NCBI RefSeq assembly: GCF_008973465.1
Contig: NZ_WBXN01000004.1
Coordinates: forward strand, 3,946,501-4,010,500
Reading direction: 5' to 3'
Length of the DNA: 64,000 bases
DNA from: Streptomyces sp. SS1-1
GTDB taxonomy: Bacteria > Actinomycetota > Actinomycetes > Streptomycetales > Streptomycetaceae
The notes beneath the pieces were generated by a model. That model ran no database searches. It was not told the DNA's origin and saw nothing but the letters and a program-made list of their open reading frames with translations. Numbering within the stretch: position 1 is the first letter of the stretch; each line of letters starts with the position of its first letter. A program made the translations under genes and the position numbers. Shown one piece after another: positions 36,800 through 44,859 of this stretch.

Positions 36800-37243
36800 T
36801 TGAACAAGAACCGCATCATCGCGAGCACGGTGCTCGTCGGCGCGCTCATCGGCGTCGGTGCTCCGGCCGCCTCCGCGATGCCGCAGGCCCGCCCCGCCGA
36901 CGTCACTCAGGTGCAGGCCGCCGACACCCACCGCGCGGTGTCCTCGGCCGCCGAGGTGAAGCCGGCCCCGTCGGCTTCGACGGCCGGCAAGGCGGACACC
37001 GCCTCGAAGGACGTCCAGAGCGACCGGGCCGGGGAGCGCGGTCGGTGGACCTGGATCATCAACAAGCTCAAGGGCCTCGGTTCCGGCGCCTGGAACAAGC
37101 TGAAGGACGCGGCCCGCGCGGGCTACGACGCCTTCAAGCGGGCGTACGAGCGCTACGTGCCGTGGCTCGTCCGCAAGGCGATCGAGGTCGGCGCGACGGT
37201 GCACGAGGTCTACTCGGCCGTCCGGGACGTCCTCGGTCTCTGA
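36800..37243 (+). CDS. Secreted cationic amphipathic peptide precursor, bacteriocin-like
   Basis: A 147-residue precursor with no cysteine. Residues 1-26 are a Sec signal peptide (MNKNRIIASTVLVGALIGVG, then APAASA before the cut). Residues 27-79 are a Ser/Ala/Pro/Asp pro-region. Residues 80-147 are a compact core with 13 Lys/Arg against 6 Asp/Glu and four Trp: RGRWTWIINKLKGLGSGAWN, then a helical run DAARAGYDAFKRAYERY, then VPWLVRKAIEVGATVHEVY and a hydrophobic end DVLGL. Size, charge and Trp content recall helical bacteriocins of the aureocin A53 type, but I claim no homology. TTG 36800 has GGAGGATTCC before it; an in-frame GTG at 36734 (GAGAGGG upstream) is possible. First of four co-directional genes. 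Confidence 0.6.
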   Translation: MNKNRIIASTVLVGALIGVGAPAASAMPQARPADVTQVQAADTHRAVSSAAEVKPAPSASTAGKADTASKDVQSDRAGERGRWTWIINKLKGLGSGAWNKLKDAARAGYDAFKRAYERYVPWLVRKAIEVGATVHEVYSAVRDVLGL

Positions 37244-37362
37244 CAGCCGGACACGGGCGCGGCGTGCGCGGACCCCGGGACCTCGTCGTTCCGGGGCCCG
37301 CGCGCCGCACCGCCCGCCCCACCGCGCCCCACCGGATCTCCCTTCGACGACTCAAGGAAGAC

Positions 37363-37662
37363 ATGAGCAACGAAAGCCCCTCCGTGACGCCGAACGAGGC
37401 TCCGTCCTCCGTCAGTGGCGACGCCTGGCCGGTGCTGCCGCTCGGCCTGGCCGCCGGGCTGCTGCGCACTCTGGGCAACCACACCTGGGCGTACGTCCTG
37501 GGTGCGGTGATCGGCGGCATAGGGCTGCTGGCGGCGGTGATCGCCGTGGCCGAGTGCGTGCGGGCGGTGCGGCGCGGCACCCCCGTCGGCAGGGTGGTCT
37601 GGGTGCTCCTCCTGCTGCTGGCCGGCGTGTTCGCCGTGGTCCACCAGCTCGCGACGGCCTGA
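37363..37662 (+). CDS. Small membrane protein, possible immunity partner
   Basis: A 99-residue protein: a polar 25-residue start, then hydrophobic helices (LPLGLAAGLLRTLG, AYVLGAVIGGIGLLAAVIAV) and a C-terminal helix (VVWVLLLLLAGVFAVVHQL), with a basic loop VRAVRRGTPVGR between. AAGGAAGAC precedes the ATG. It lies 119 bp after the peptide gene and 16 bp before the ABC ATPase. Small membrane proteins in this position often give self-immunity in bacteriocin operons; here that is inference. Confidence 0.6.
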   Translation: MSNESPSVTPNEAPSSVSGDAWPVLPLGLAAGLLRTLGNHTWAYVLGAVIGGIGLLAAVIAVAECVRAVRRGTPVGRVVWVLLLLLAGVFAVVHQLATA

Positions 37663-37678
37663 CGGGCGGGGGCAGGGT

Positions 37679-38638
37679 ATGTCCACGATCGAGATCGACG
37701 ACCTGACCAAGGCGTACGGCAGGAAGCGCGTCGTCGACGGCCTGTCGTTCACCGTGCGCCCGGGGTCCGTCACCGGATTCCTGGGGCCGAACGGTGCCGG
37801 CAAGAGCACGACCCTGCGCATGGCGCTGGGCCTGACCCGGCCCGACCGGGGGACGGCCCGCATCCAGGGGCGCGGCTACCACGAGCACGCCGAACCCCTG
37901 CGTGTCGTCGGGGCGTTGCTGGACGCGCGCTGGGCGCACCCCAAGCGCAGTGCGCGGGCGCATCTGACCTGGCTCGCGCACAGCAACCGGATCGGCGTCG
38001 GCCGGGTGGACGAGGTGCTGGCCAGGGTCGGGCTCACGGAGGTGGCGGGCCGGCAGGTCGGCGGCTTCTCGTTGGGCATGTCCCAACGGCTGGGACTGGC
38101 CGGGGCGTTGCTGGGCGATCCCGGGGTCCTGATCCTGGACGAGCCCGCGAACGGCCTCGACCCCGAGGGCATCGCGTGGATGCGCGGGCTCCTCAGGCAG
38201 CTCGCCGCCGAAGGGCGCAGCGTGCTGGTGTCCAGCCATCTGCTCGCCGAGATGGCGCAGTTGGCCGACGAGGTGGTGGTGATCGGCCGCGGGCGCCTCA
38301 TCAAGCAGTGCTCCATCGCGGAACTCACCACGGTCGACGCCTCCTCCGCGGGCGAGGTGCTCGTCCGCGGTCCCGAACCGGGCCGGCTGCGGGAGCTGCT
38401 CACCCATGCGGGAGCCACCGTGACCGACGGCGTGCCGGGGCCCGATCCGGCCGCTCCGCCTCTGCTGGTCACCGGCATGAGCTGCGAGGACATCGGCCGG
38501 GCCGTGGCCGGGGCGGGCCTCGTGCTGTTCGAACTGACACCGCGCCGGGGGACGGTGGAGGACGCCTACCTCCAGCTCACGGGCAGTTCGGTGGAGTACC
38601 GGGGCTCGGTGCGCCCGGCGGAGGAGAGGGCCGTATGA
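37679..38638 (+). CDS. ABC transporter ATP-binding protein (BcrA/DrrA type)
   Basis: A 319-residue nucleotide-binding subunit. Walker A FLGPNGAGKSTTLRMALG, a degenerate signature GGFSLGMSQRLGLAGALLG, Walker B VLILDEPANGLDPEG, and H-loop VSSHLLAEM. The C-terminal extension (about 215-319) is of the DrrA/BcrA kind found in antibiotic and bacteriocin exporters. The start follows GGGCGGGGGCAGGGT. Its stop overlaps the permease start (ATGA), so the two form a transporter. Confidence 0.9.
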   Translation: MSTIEIDDLTKAYGRKRVVDGLSFTVRPGSVTGFLGPNGAGKSTTLRMALGLTRPDRGTARIQGRGYHEHAEPLRVVGALLDARWAHPKRSARAHLTWLAHSNRIGVGRVDEVLARVGLTEVAGRQVGGFSLGMSQRLGLAGALLGDPGVLILDEPANGLDPEGIAWMRGLLRQLAAEGRSVLVSSHLLAEMAQLADEVVVIGRGRLIKQCSIAELTTVDASSAGEVLVRGPEPGRLRELLTHAGATVTDGVPGPDPAAPPLLVTGMSCEDIGRAVAGAGLVLFELTPRRGTVEDAYLQLTGSSVEYRGSVRPAEERAV

Positions 38639-39378
38639 CCAGTACCGCCGTGCTGAAGGCCGAGGCGTACAAGCTGCGCTCGCTCAGCTCCACACCGTGG
38701 CTGCTGGGGGCCACGGCGCTGGTGTCGCTCACCCTCAGCGGTCTCGCCGTACGGTCGCCCGTGGAGGGGGACGAGCCCGGGCTCTCCGAGGTTCTGGTCG
38801 GTCCCGCCTTCGCACAGTTCCTGATCATGGTGTTCGCGTCCCGCAGCGCCACGATGGAGTTCCGGACGGGCACGATCTGGCAGTCCCGTCTCGCCGTACC
38901 GTCCTGGACCCGGCTGCTGCTGGCGAAGGCCGGGGTGGTCGCGGCCCTCGCGGCCCTGACGGGGGTCGTGCTGGGGGCGGGAGGCGTGGCCGTCGCCTCG
39001 GTCGTGGCGCCCGACGCGGACGTCCTTCCCTCCGGCGGGCTCGAGTGGCGTCAGCTCCTCACCGTTCCCGTCGCCCTCGCCCTCGTGGCCGTGCTGAGCC
39101 TGGCCGTCGGCCTCCTCCTGAAGAGCGGTGGCGCGACCATCACCGTCCTGCTGGTGTGGGCGCTGGTCGTAGAACCGTCACTGTCCGCCACGGGGGACTG
39201 GCTGGCGGGGGTCGACATCGGCCCGTGGATGCCGTTCCTGGCGCTGAGCGACTTCCAGGGGCAGTCCGGTGGGGTCTCGTTCCCCGGCGGCCCCTACCTG
39301 GCCTGCGTCTACGTGGCGGCCGTGACGGCGGCGCTGCTGGCCGCCGCGATCAAGGTGCAGGGCCGCCGGGAGCCGTGA
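38635..39378 (+). CDS. ABC-2 type permease
   Basis: A 247-residue membrane subunit with about six helices: STPWLLGATALVSLTLSGLAV, FAQFLIMVFAS, GVVAALAALTGVVLGAGGVAV, TVPVALALVAVLSLAVGLLL, TITVLLVWALVV and LACVYVAAVTAALLAAAI. The motif MEFRTGTIWQSRLAVPSW between helices 2 and 3 is typical of BcrB/ABC-2 permeases. Overlaps the ATPase gene by 4 bp. Together they could export the upstream peptide's mature form across the envelope or protect the producer by removing it. Confidence 0.87.
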   Translation: MTSTAVLKAEAYKLRSLSSTPWLLGATALVSLTLSGLAVRSPVEGDEPGLSEVLVGPAFAQFLIMVFASRSATMEFRTGTIWQSRLAVPSWTRLLLAKAGVVAALAALTGVVLGAGGVAVASVVAPDADVLPSGGLEWRQLLTVPVALALVAVLSLAVGLLLKSGGATITVLLVWALVVEPSLSATGDWLAGVDIGPWMPFLALSDFQGQSGGVSFPGGPYLACVYVAAVTAALLAAAIKVQGRREP

Positions 39379-39535
39379 GCCGGCGCTCCGCACCGTTCGG
39401 ACTCCGGGAAGCAGCCGACGCTCCCCCGGCAGGAGGCCCGCCTTCCCGGTGAGGGGACGAGGCGCCGACCGGTTATCGGCACCGCACGGCTCCGCCGTAC
39501 CACCCCCGTGCACGCGGAGCGGTACGTCCCCCGGG

Positions 39536-39564
39536 CCCCGCCCCCGCCTTCGGGCAGGGCGGGG
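39536..39564. terminator. Bidirectional terminator with a TTCG tetraloop
   Basis: CCCCGCCC and GGGCGGGG form an 8-bp outer stem; inside, GCC-TTCG-GGC closes with the very stable UUCG tetraloop. It lies between the convergent ABC permease and WD40 genes. Confidence 0.65.
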
Positions 39565-39601
39565 CGTCCGCGGGTCTCCGGAGCGCGGCGTGCAGCCGCG
39601 G

Positions 39602-40153
39602 TCAGTCCGACGGGCACGGGTCCGGTTGACGGGCCATCTCCAGGGCCGGGCGTTCGCGTTGGGCGCGGCTGTTGGGGCCCGGCAGGGCCGCGCACAGTCT
39701 TGTGTGCCAGGTCGTGGGGGAGAGGGCGAGGGTGCGGTCGTCCTTGTCCGAGAGGAGGCGCAGGCGATCGCCCCGGAGCCGGGCGGTGCGCAGGCTGTCG
39801 CCCGAGGTCTGGCGGAGGCGGCCCAGCGGTTCGGCGTCGTCCGGGGAGAACAGGCCGACGTCGCCCACGAGGTTGACGACGAGGGTGCCGTCGGGCGCCA
39901 CGCCCAGCAGGCCCGTCGCGTCGGCGATGGAGCGGGTCAGGCCGTCCCGGCGTTCGGCGTCCACCCGCCACCACACCACCCGCCGGTCCTCGTCGAGCAC
40001 GGCGAGCCGGTCGCCGTCGGGGGTGAACGTCACCCAGCGGTCGCCGTCGTAGTCCAGGGGCGTGCCCTCCAGGCGGGCGACCCGGGTGCCGCGCCGGACG
40101 TCCCACACCTCGACGCGGCCGCCGTCGCGCCAGGCGTCGGTGACGACCGCCAC
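39602..40153 (-). pseudogene. C-terminal remnant of a WD40-repeat protein
   Basis: About 180 residues with blades typical of Streptomyces WD40 proteins: VAVVTDAWRDGGRVEVWDVRRGTRVARLEG, WVTFTPDGDRLAVLDEDRRVVWWRV, LLGVAPDGTLVVNLVGDVGLFSPDD, LRGDRLRLLSDKDDRTLALS, and a closing WHTRLCAAL that resembles the end of such proteins. A full member has seven or more blades and usually an N-terminal NTPase; neither is present upstream, and the open frame beyond about 40153 reads as unrelated sequence. I therefore call it truncated; a short functional protein from GTG 40153 cannot be excluded. Confidence 0.55.
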
Positions 40154-40343
40154 CTGGCGACCACGACAGACAGTATGCGTGACGGTGCACGGGGTCGCGG
40201 GGCAACTGGTGGGATGGGAAAGGGAGTTCGGTGCAGAACGGGGCCGTCGTGTGACGGTCTGACGGTTACCGCCAATAACCCGCACCGCCCTTTGGCGGTC
40301 CGCCGCCCTGTGGCGCCGTGCCGGCCGTCGCTAGCGTCCCCGT

Positions 40344-40538
40344 ATGAGACGACGTACACGGATTGGCGCGCGGCGTGTCAGGGACTTACAGCGGGTGCGG
40401 GACAAGGTGCTCAGCCGCCGGGAGAGCCGTCGGCCGGTGGGCTGGGGGAGGCGGTTGGGGCGGCGGGCGGAGCGTGCCCGGCCCTGGCTGCAGTTCCTCG
40501 CCGACCTGGCCGCGCTGCTCGCCAAGGTCGTGCGGTAG
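40344..40538 (+). CDS. Small arginine-rich protein
   Basis: A 64-residue protein with 20 arginines, ending in a hydrophobic helix (WLQFLADLAALLAKVVR). TAGCGT (40332-40337) lies 6 nt before the ATG, a leaderless start, which argues it is real despite its size. The design, a very basic head with a short amphipathic tail, suggests nucleic-acid or membrane-surface binding; no homologue is recognised. Confidence 0.45.
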   Translation: MRRRTRIGARRVRDLQRVRDKVLSRRESRRPVGWGRRLGRRAERARPWLQFLADLAALLAKVVR

Positions 40539-40625
40539 CCGAGGCGGGTCGTCCGCCCGTCAAGTCCCCGAGGCTGCACGAGCGTTGACCCGGCTCCCGG
40601 CCGCCAGCAGAATGAGCGCGCGTTC

Positions 40626-40641
40626 TTGAGAGCGCTCTCAA
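40626..40641. promoter_or_regulatory. LacI-family operator upstream of the Tat-exported protein gene
   Basis: TTGAGAGCGCTCTCAA is a perfect 16-bp palindrome with the GAGCGCTC core of LacI-family sites such as the CebR box (TGGGAGCGCTCCCA). It ends 32 bp before the start codon, in position to overlap the promoter or transcription start and repress it. The regulator is not in the window. Confidence 0.72.
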
Positions 40642-40673
40642 ACAGGCGTGCCCGCTCCGGCCGAGGGAGATCC

Positions 40674-42080
40674 ATGACCGACTTCAGCGACAGACAGGGC
40701 CCGGCGCTCAGCCGCCGCGGGCTGCTCGGGGCCGGTATCGGCGCCGCCGTGCTCACCGCGGCCGGCGTGGGCACCGCGCACGCGGGCGGCCCCTCCGGCG
40801 GGAGCGGTGCCGGTGGCGGGCCGGCCGGGCGGCGGGCCGTGGCCTTCCTCGCCGCCGCGATGGACGCCTACCCCGAGCAGGGGCGTATCCGGCTCGCCCA
40901 GAGCTACACCGACCAGGCCGGCCTCTTCAGCACCGCCTTCACCTACGACAACGGGCTCGCGGTCCTCGCTCTGCTCGCCGCCCGTACGCCGGACGCGCAC
41001 GCCCGCGCGGTCGCGCTCGGGGACGCGCTGCTGTACGCGCAGGCGCACGACCCCGAGCACGACGACGGGCGGCTGCGGCAGGCGTACAACGTGGGGCCGT
41101 ACACCTTCTACGACGGCTCGCTCCAGCCCGACGGGTTCGTGCGGGCGGACGGCACGGCCAACGTGGGGACGCAGTTCGGGTTCACGGGGACGGCCGTCGG
41201 CGACATGGCCTGGGCCGGGATCGCGCTGGCCGCGCTCGCCGGGCGGACCGGGAAGCGCCGCTTCCGCGACGGTGCCGTGCGGATCGCGGAGTGGATCGAG
41301 CGCAACGGGCGTACGGACGACGAACCCCTCGGCGGCTACAAGTTCGGCGTAGACGGGGCCGGGGCCAAGCTGCCGTTCTCCTCCACCGAGCACAACACCG
41401 ACCTCGTCGGCCTCTTCGGCCGGCTCGCCCGGCTCACGGGGGACCGCGTCTGGCGCGAGCGGCGCGCGCACGCCCGGGCGTTCGTGGAGCGGATGTGGGA
41501 GCCGGACGGCGGCTTCTTCTACACCGGCACCAACGACGGCGTGACCGTCAACCGTTCGCCGGTCCCCGAGGACACCCAGACCTGGACCTACCTCGCCCTC
41601 GACGATCGATCCCGGGCCCGCTCCCTGGACTGGGCCGCGCGCCGGCTCGCCGTCCTCGACCACGCCGGCCGCCCCAACAGCACGGTCCCGGCGGGGCAGT
41701 CGTACGAGGGGGTCACCTTCAGCTCGGCCAGTCTGCTCGCCGACGAGGGCGCCCCGATCGCCGACGGGCAGCCCAGACCCGACCGCAACGGCGTGTGGTT
41801 CGAGGGCACCGCCCATCTCGCGCTCTGCCTGCGCGACCGGCACGGCCGGGGCGACGAGGCCAGGGCGCGGCGGCTGCTGGACTCGATCGAGCGGGCCCAG
41901 GACCGGCTCGGCGGCGGACAGACGGCCGGCGGGCGCGCCCTGCCCGCGCGGGCCGGGGTGGTGTCGGCCAGCAGCCCGATCGACACCGGGTTCGGGTTCG
42001 GGTACTACCCGTACCGGCATCTGGGGGCGACGGCCTGGTACGTGATGGCCGCCGAGCGCTTCAACCCGCTGCGGGCCTGA
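40674..42080 (+). CDS. Tat-exported (alpha/alpha)-toroid sugar-hydrolase-like protein
   Basis: A 468-residue exported protein. The Tat-type signal ALSRRGLLGAGIGAAVLTAA ends near THAGG at residue 39. The mature domain has repeated helical blocks (DNGLAVLALLAARTPDAHA, GDMAWAGIALAALAGRTGKRRF, NTDLVGLFGRLARLTGDRVW) and aromatic/acid motifs (FTYDNG, EHNTDL, WFEGTAHLALCL, YYPYRHLGATAWYV) of the toroid fold used by many glycoside hydrolases and lyases. I cannot assign a GH family. GAGGGAGATCC precedes the ATG. The LacI-type operator just upstream implies sugar-induced expression. Confidence 0.7.
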   Translation: MTDFSDRQGPALSRRGLLGAGIGAAVLTAAGVGTAHAGGPSGGSGAGGGPAGRRAVAFLAAAMDAYPEQGRIRLAQSYTDQAGLFSTAFTYDNGLAVLALLAARTPDAHARAVALGDALLYAQAHDPEHDDGRLRQAYNVGPYTFYDGSLQPDGFVRADGTANVGTQFGFTGTAVGDMAWAGIALAALAGRTGKRRFRDGAVRIAEWIERNGRTDDEPLGGYKFGVDGAGAKLPFSSTEHNTDLVGLFGRLARLTGDRVWRERRAHARAFVERMWEPDGGFFYTGTNDGVTVNRSPVPEDTQTWTYLALDDRSRARSLDWAARRLAVLDHAGRPNSTVPAGQSYEGVTFSSASLLADEGAPIADGQPRPDRNGVWFEGTAHLALCLRDRHGRGDEARARRLLDSIERAQDRLGGGQTAGGRALPARAGVVSASSPIDTGFGFGYYPYRHLGATAWYVMAAERFNPLRA

Positions 42081-42190
42081 CGCGGGCGGGGGGCGAACGG
42101 GGGACGGCGTCCCGGTGAACCACTAGCATCACGCCGGTGAGCGTGGGAGCGGGAGCCGGACGAGCCGGACAGGACGGACGAGGGACGGGC

Positions 42191-43084
42191 ATGACGGAAC
42201 CGAGGATCGCCGTGGCCGTGGTGACCATGGGCAACCGGCCCGCGGAGGTCGACGCGCTGCTGGAGTCCGTCGCCAAGCAGGACCTCGCCCCGCACCGCGT
42301 CGTGGTCGTCGGCAACGGCTGCCCGCTGCCCGAGTTCGCCGAACGCCTGTCCCTGCCGGGGGAGTTCACCGGGATCGAGCTCGACGAGAACCTGGGCTGC
42401 CCCGGCGGGCGCAACGTCGCCCTGGAGCGGCTGCGCGCGTTCGGGGACGTCGACGTCGTGGTCGAGCTGGACGACGACGGGCTGCTCGTCGACGCCGATG
42501 TGCTGCGCCGGGTGCGGGACCTGTACGCCGCCGACGACCGTCTCGGCATCGTCGGGTTCCGGATCGCCGACGAGAACGGCGAGACCCAGCAGCGGCACGT
42601 GCCGAGGGTCGGCAAGTCCGATCCGATGCGCGGCGGTGAGGTCACGGGCTTCCTCGGCGGCGGGCACGCGCTGAGCATGGCGATGCTGGCCGAGACCGGT
42701 GACTGGCCCGCGCAGTTCTTCTTCGCGCACGAGGAGACGGATCTGGCGTGGCGGGCGATCGACGCCGGCTGGCGCATCCTCTACGCGCCCGAACTCCTCC
42801 TCCAGCACCCGAAGACCTCGCCCGCGCGGCACGCCATCTACTACCGGGTGAACGCCCGCAACCGGGTCTGGCTGACCCGGCGCCGGCTGCCGCTCCCGCT
42901 CATCCCGGTCCACCTCGGGATCTGGGTGCTGCTCACGCTCGCCCGCACCCGGTCGGCGGCCGGTCTGCGGGCCTGGTTCGGCGGCTTCCTGGAGGGCGTC
43001 AGGGAGTCCGCGGGCGAGCGGCGGCCCATGCGCTGGCGCACGGTGGTGCGGCTGACCCGGCTGGGCCGGCCGCCCGTCCTCTGA
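42191..43084 (+). CDS. Family 2 glycosyltransferase
   Basis: A 297-residue GT-A fold enzyme: RIAVAVVTMGNRPAEVDALLESV, VVVVGNGCPLP, DENLGCPGGRNVALE (nucleotide-sugar region), VVELDDDGLL in the DXD position, GFLGGGHALSMAMLAETG, and FFAHEETDLAWRAIDAGW (ED..W acceptor motif). Rhamnosyltransferase-like; the acceptor is unknown. Two starts are plausible. ATG 42191 has GAGGGACGGGC. GTG 42137 lies 7 nt after TAGCAT (42124-42129), a leaderless pattern, and would add 18 residues. The -10 serves either. Convergent with the polymerase gene. Confidence 0.87.
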   Translation: MTEPRIAVAVVTMGNRPAEVDALLESVAKQDLAPHRVVVVGNGCPLPEFAERLSLPGEFTGIELDENLGCPGGRNVALERLRAFGDVDVVVELDDDGLLVDADVLRRVRDLYAADDRLGIVGFRIADENGETQQRHVPRVGKSDPMRGGEVTGFLGGGHALSMAMLAETGDWPAQFFFAHEETDLAWRAIDAGWRILYAPELLLQHPKTSPARHAIYYRVNARNRVWLTRRRLPLPLIPVHLGIWVLLTLARTRSAAGLRAWFGGFLEGVRESAGERRPMRWRTVVRLTRLGRPPVL

Positions 43085-43112
43085 GGTCGGGGCAGAGGGA
43101 CCGGCCCGTCCC

Positions 43113-44825
43113 TCACTTCGCGTCCGCGTAGCACTCCACGACCGCCGTGGTGAACGGGAACCGCACCGGCGTCTCCCCGAACGTGAGCCGTCCGGCGAGC
43201 GCGGACGCCTCGCGGATCGCGGCCACGACGGCCTCGGCCTCCTCCTCGGGACAGTGCACGATCACCTCGTCGTGCTGGAAGAAGACCAGCTCGGCCGCCA
43301 TGTCCGCGCAGGACCGGCGCAGCGCGGCGAGCAGCAGCAGGGCCCAGTCGGCGGCGCTGCCCTGGACGACGAAGTTGCGGGCGAAGCGGCCGCGGGCGCG
43401 GGCGTCGGTGGAGGCGTAGCCGGGAACCCAGTCCTGGGGCGCGGACCCGCCGGCCGGTCCGTCGGGCCCCGAGGGCGTGTCCGGGACGGGGATGCCCGCC
43501 TCCTCGGCGGCCTCCTCCGACGCCCCGGCGGCCGGGGGCGAGGTCCGTCCCAGCCAGGTCCGCACGAGCCGCCCCTCCTCGCCGGCCCGCGCCGCGTCGT
43601 CGACGTACGCGACCGCGCGGGGGAAGCGGCGGCGGAGCGCGGCGAGGTTCTTCAGCCCGTCGCCGGACGTCTGGCCGTAGACGGCGCCCAGCACGGCGAG
43701 CTTGGCCTGGGCGCGGTCACCGGAGAAGGCGCGGTCGGAGACGGCCTGGTAGAGGTCGGTCTCCCGGGAGGCGACCTCCATCAGCCCGGGGTCCCGGGAG
43801 ATCGCGGCGAGCACGCGGGGCTCCATCTGGTCGGCGTCGGCGACGACGAGCCGCCAGCCGGGGTCGGCGACGACCGCGCGCCGGATCACCTTGGGGATCT
43901 GCAGGGCGCCTCCGCCGTTGGTGACCCAGCGTCCGGTGACGGTGCCGCCCGCGAGGAACTCGGGCCGGAACCGCCCGTCGCGCACCCAGTCCTGGAGCCA
44001 GGACCAGCCGTGCGCGACCCAGATCCGGTACAGCTTCTTGTACTCGATGAGGGGCTTCACCGCCGGATGGTCGACGGACTGGATCTCCCAGCGCCGGGTC
44101 GACTTGACCTTGACGCCGGCCTGGGCGAACGCCTTGATCACGTCGGCGGGCAGATCGGGCCGCACCCGGCGCCCGAACGCGGCCGACACCTCGTCCGCCA
44201 GCTCGGCGAGCCGGCGCGGCTCCCCGCCGCCCGCGTACCGCTCGCCGAGCAGGTCGGTGAGCACCTGGCGGTGCACGCCGGCGCTCCAGGGCAGCCCGGC
44301 GCGGTTCATCTCGGCGGCGACGAGCATGCCCGCGGACTCGGCGGCGGTCAGCAGCCGCATGCGGTCGGGGTGGGCGGTGAGGTCGTGCCGCCGCTGCTGG
44401 TCGGCGTACACCTCGGCCAGGTCGGCGAGCGGCACGGGGGCCGTCTGCGGGTCGAACAGGGAGGACTGGGCGCCGGGCTCGGCGGCGCGCTGCGGCGGGT
44501 CGGGCGGTACGGGGCCACCGCGCAGCCGGGCGAGGGCGGCGGCGGCCGACCGGGGCGCGCCGTGCCGTCCCTCGTGGCCGAGGAGGAGGGTCTCGGCGTC
44601 CTCGATGTCGTAGCACCGCTCGACGCGGACGCCCGCCGCGAGCAGGCGCGGATAGACCTCGGAGGTGGAGCACCACACCCAGCGGGCCACCCCGGGCCGG
44701 GCGCGCACCGCCTCGGCGAGGTCGGGGGCGCGCAGCGGCGGCGCGGCGAGCAGCCCGTCCCGGCCGAGGGGGGCGATCTCGGCGCCGCCGTCCTCGGCCG
44801 GGGCGAGCGCCCACCGGTCGGTCAT
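43113..44825 (-). CDS. PolA-like DNA polymerase (family A) without 5' nuclease
   Basis: A 570-residue polymerase-I relative. Motif A is LVVADADQMEPRVLAAISRD, motif B AKLAVLGAVYGQTSGDGL, and motif C VFFQHDEVIVHC, so the polymerase site looks intact. The N-terminal 180 residues correspond to a reduced 3'-5' exonuclease-like domain; I do not see its usual acidic residues. There is no 5' nuclease domain. A Glu/Pro/Gly insertion (about residues 450-485) lies in the fingers. It is about two-thirds the size of PolA and is the second family A polymerase known in streptomycetes. Weak leaderless start: CACACT-6 nt-ATG. Confidence 0.88.
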   Translation of the reverse strand: MTDRWALAPAEDGGAEIAPLGRDGLLAAPPLRAPDLAEAVRARPGVARWVWCSTSEVYPRLLAAGVRVERCYDIEDAETLLLGHEGRHGAPRSAAAALARLRGGPVPPDPPQRAAEPGAQSSLFDPQTAPVPLADLAEVYADQQRRHDLTAHPDRMRLLTAAESAGMLVAAEMNRAGLPWSAGVHRQVLTDLLGERYAGGGEPRRLAELADEVSAAFGRRVRPDLPADVIKAFAQAGVKVKSTRRWEIQSVDHPAVKPLIEYKKLYRIWVAHGWSWLQDWVRDGRFRPEFLAGGTVTGRWVTNGGGALQIPKVIRRAVVADPGWRLVVADADQMEPRVLAAISRDPGLMEVASRETDLYQAVSDRAFSGDRAQAKLAVLGAVYGQTSGDGLKNLAALRRRFPRAVAYVDDAARAGEEGRLVRTWLGRTSPPAAGASEEAAEEAGIPVPDTPSGPDGPAGGSAPQDWVPGYASTDARARGRFARNFVVQGSAADWALLLLAALRRSCADMAAELVFFQHDEVIVHCPEEEAEAVVAAIREASALAGRLTFGETPVRFPFTTAVVECYADAK

Positions 44826-44859
44826 GCCGCGAGTGTGGCACCCGGGTCTGACATCGGCC

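Noticed and set aside
35688..39378. SARP-like gene as marker of a polyketide or peptide-synthetase cluster
   Set aside because: No PKS, NRPS, terpene or RiPP-modifying enzyme is nearby; the only plausible targets are the small peptide/ABC genes.
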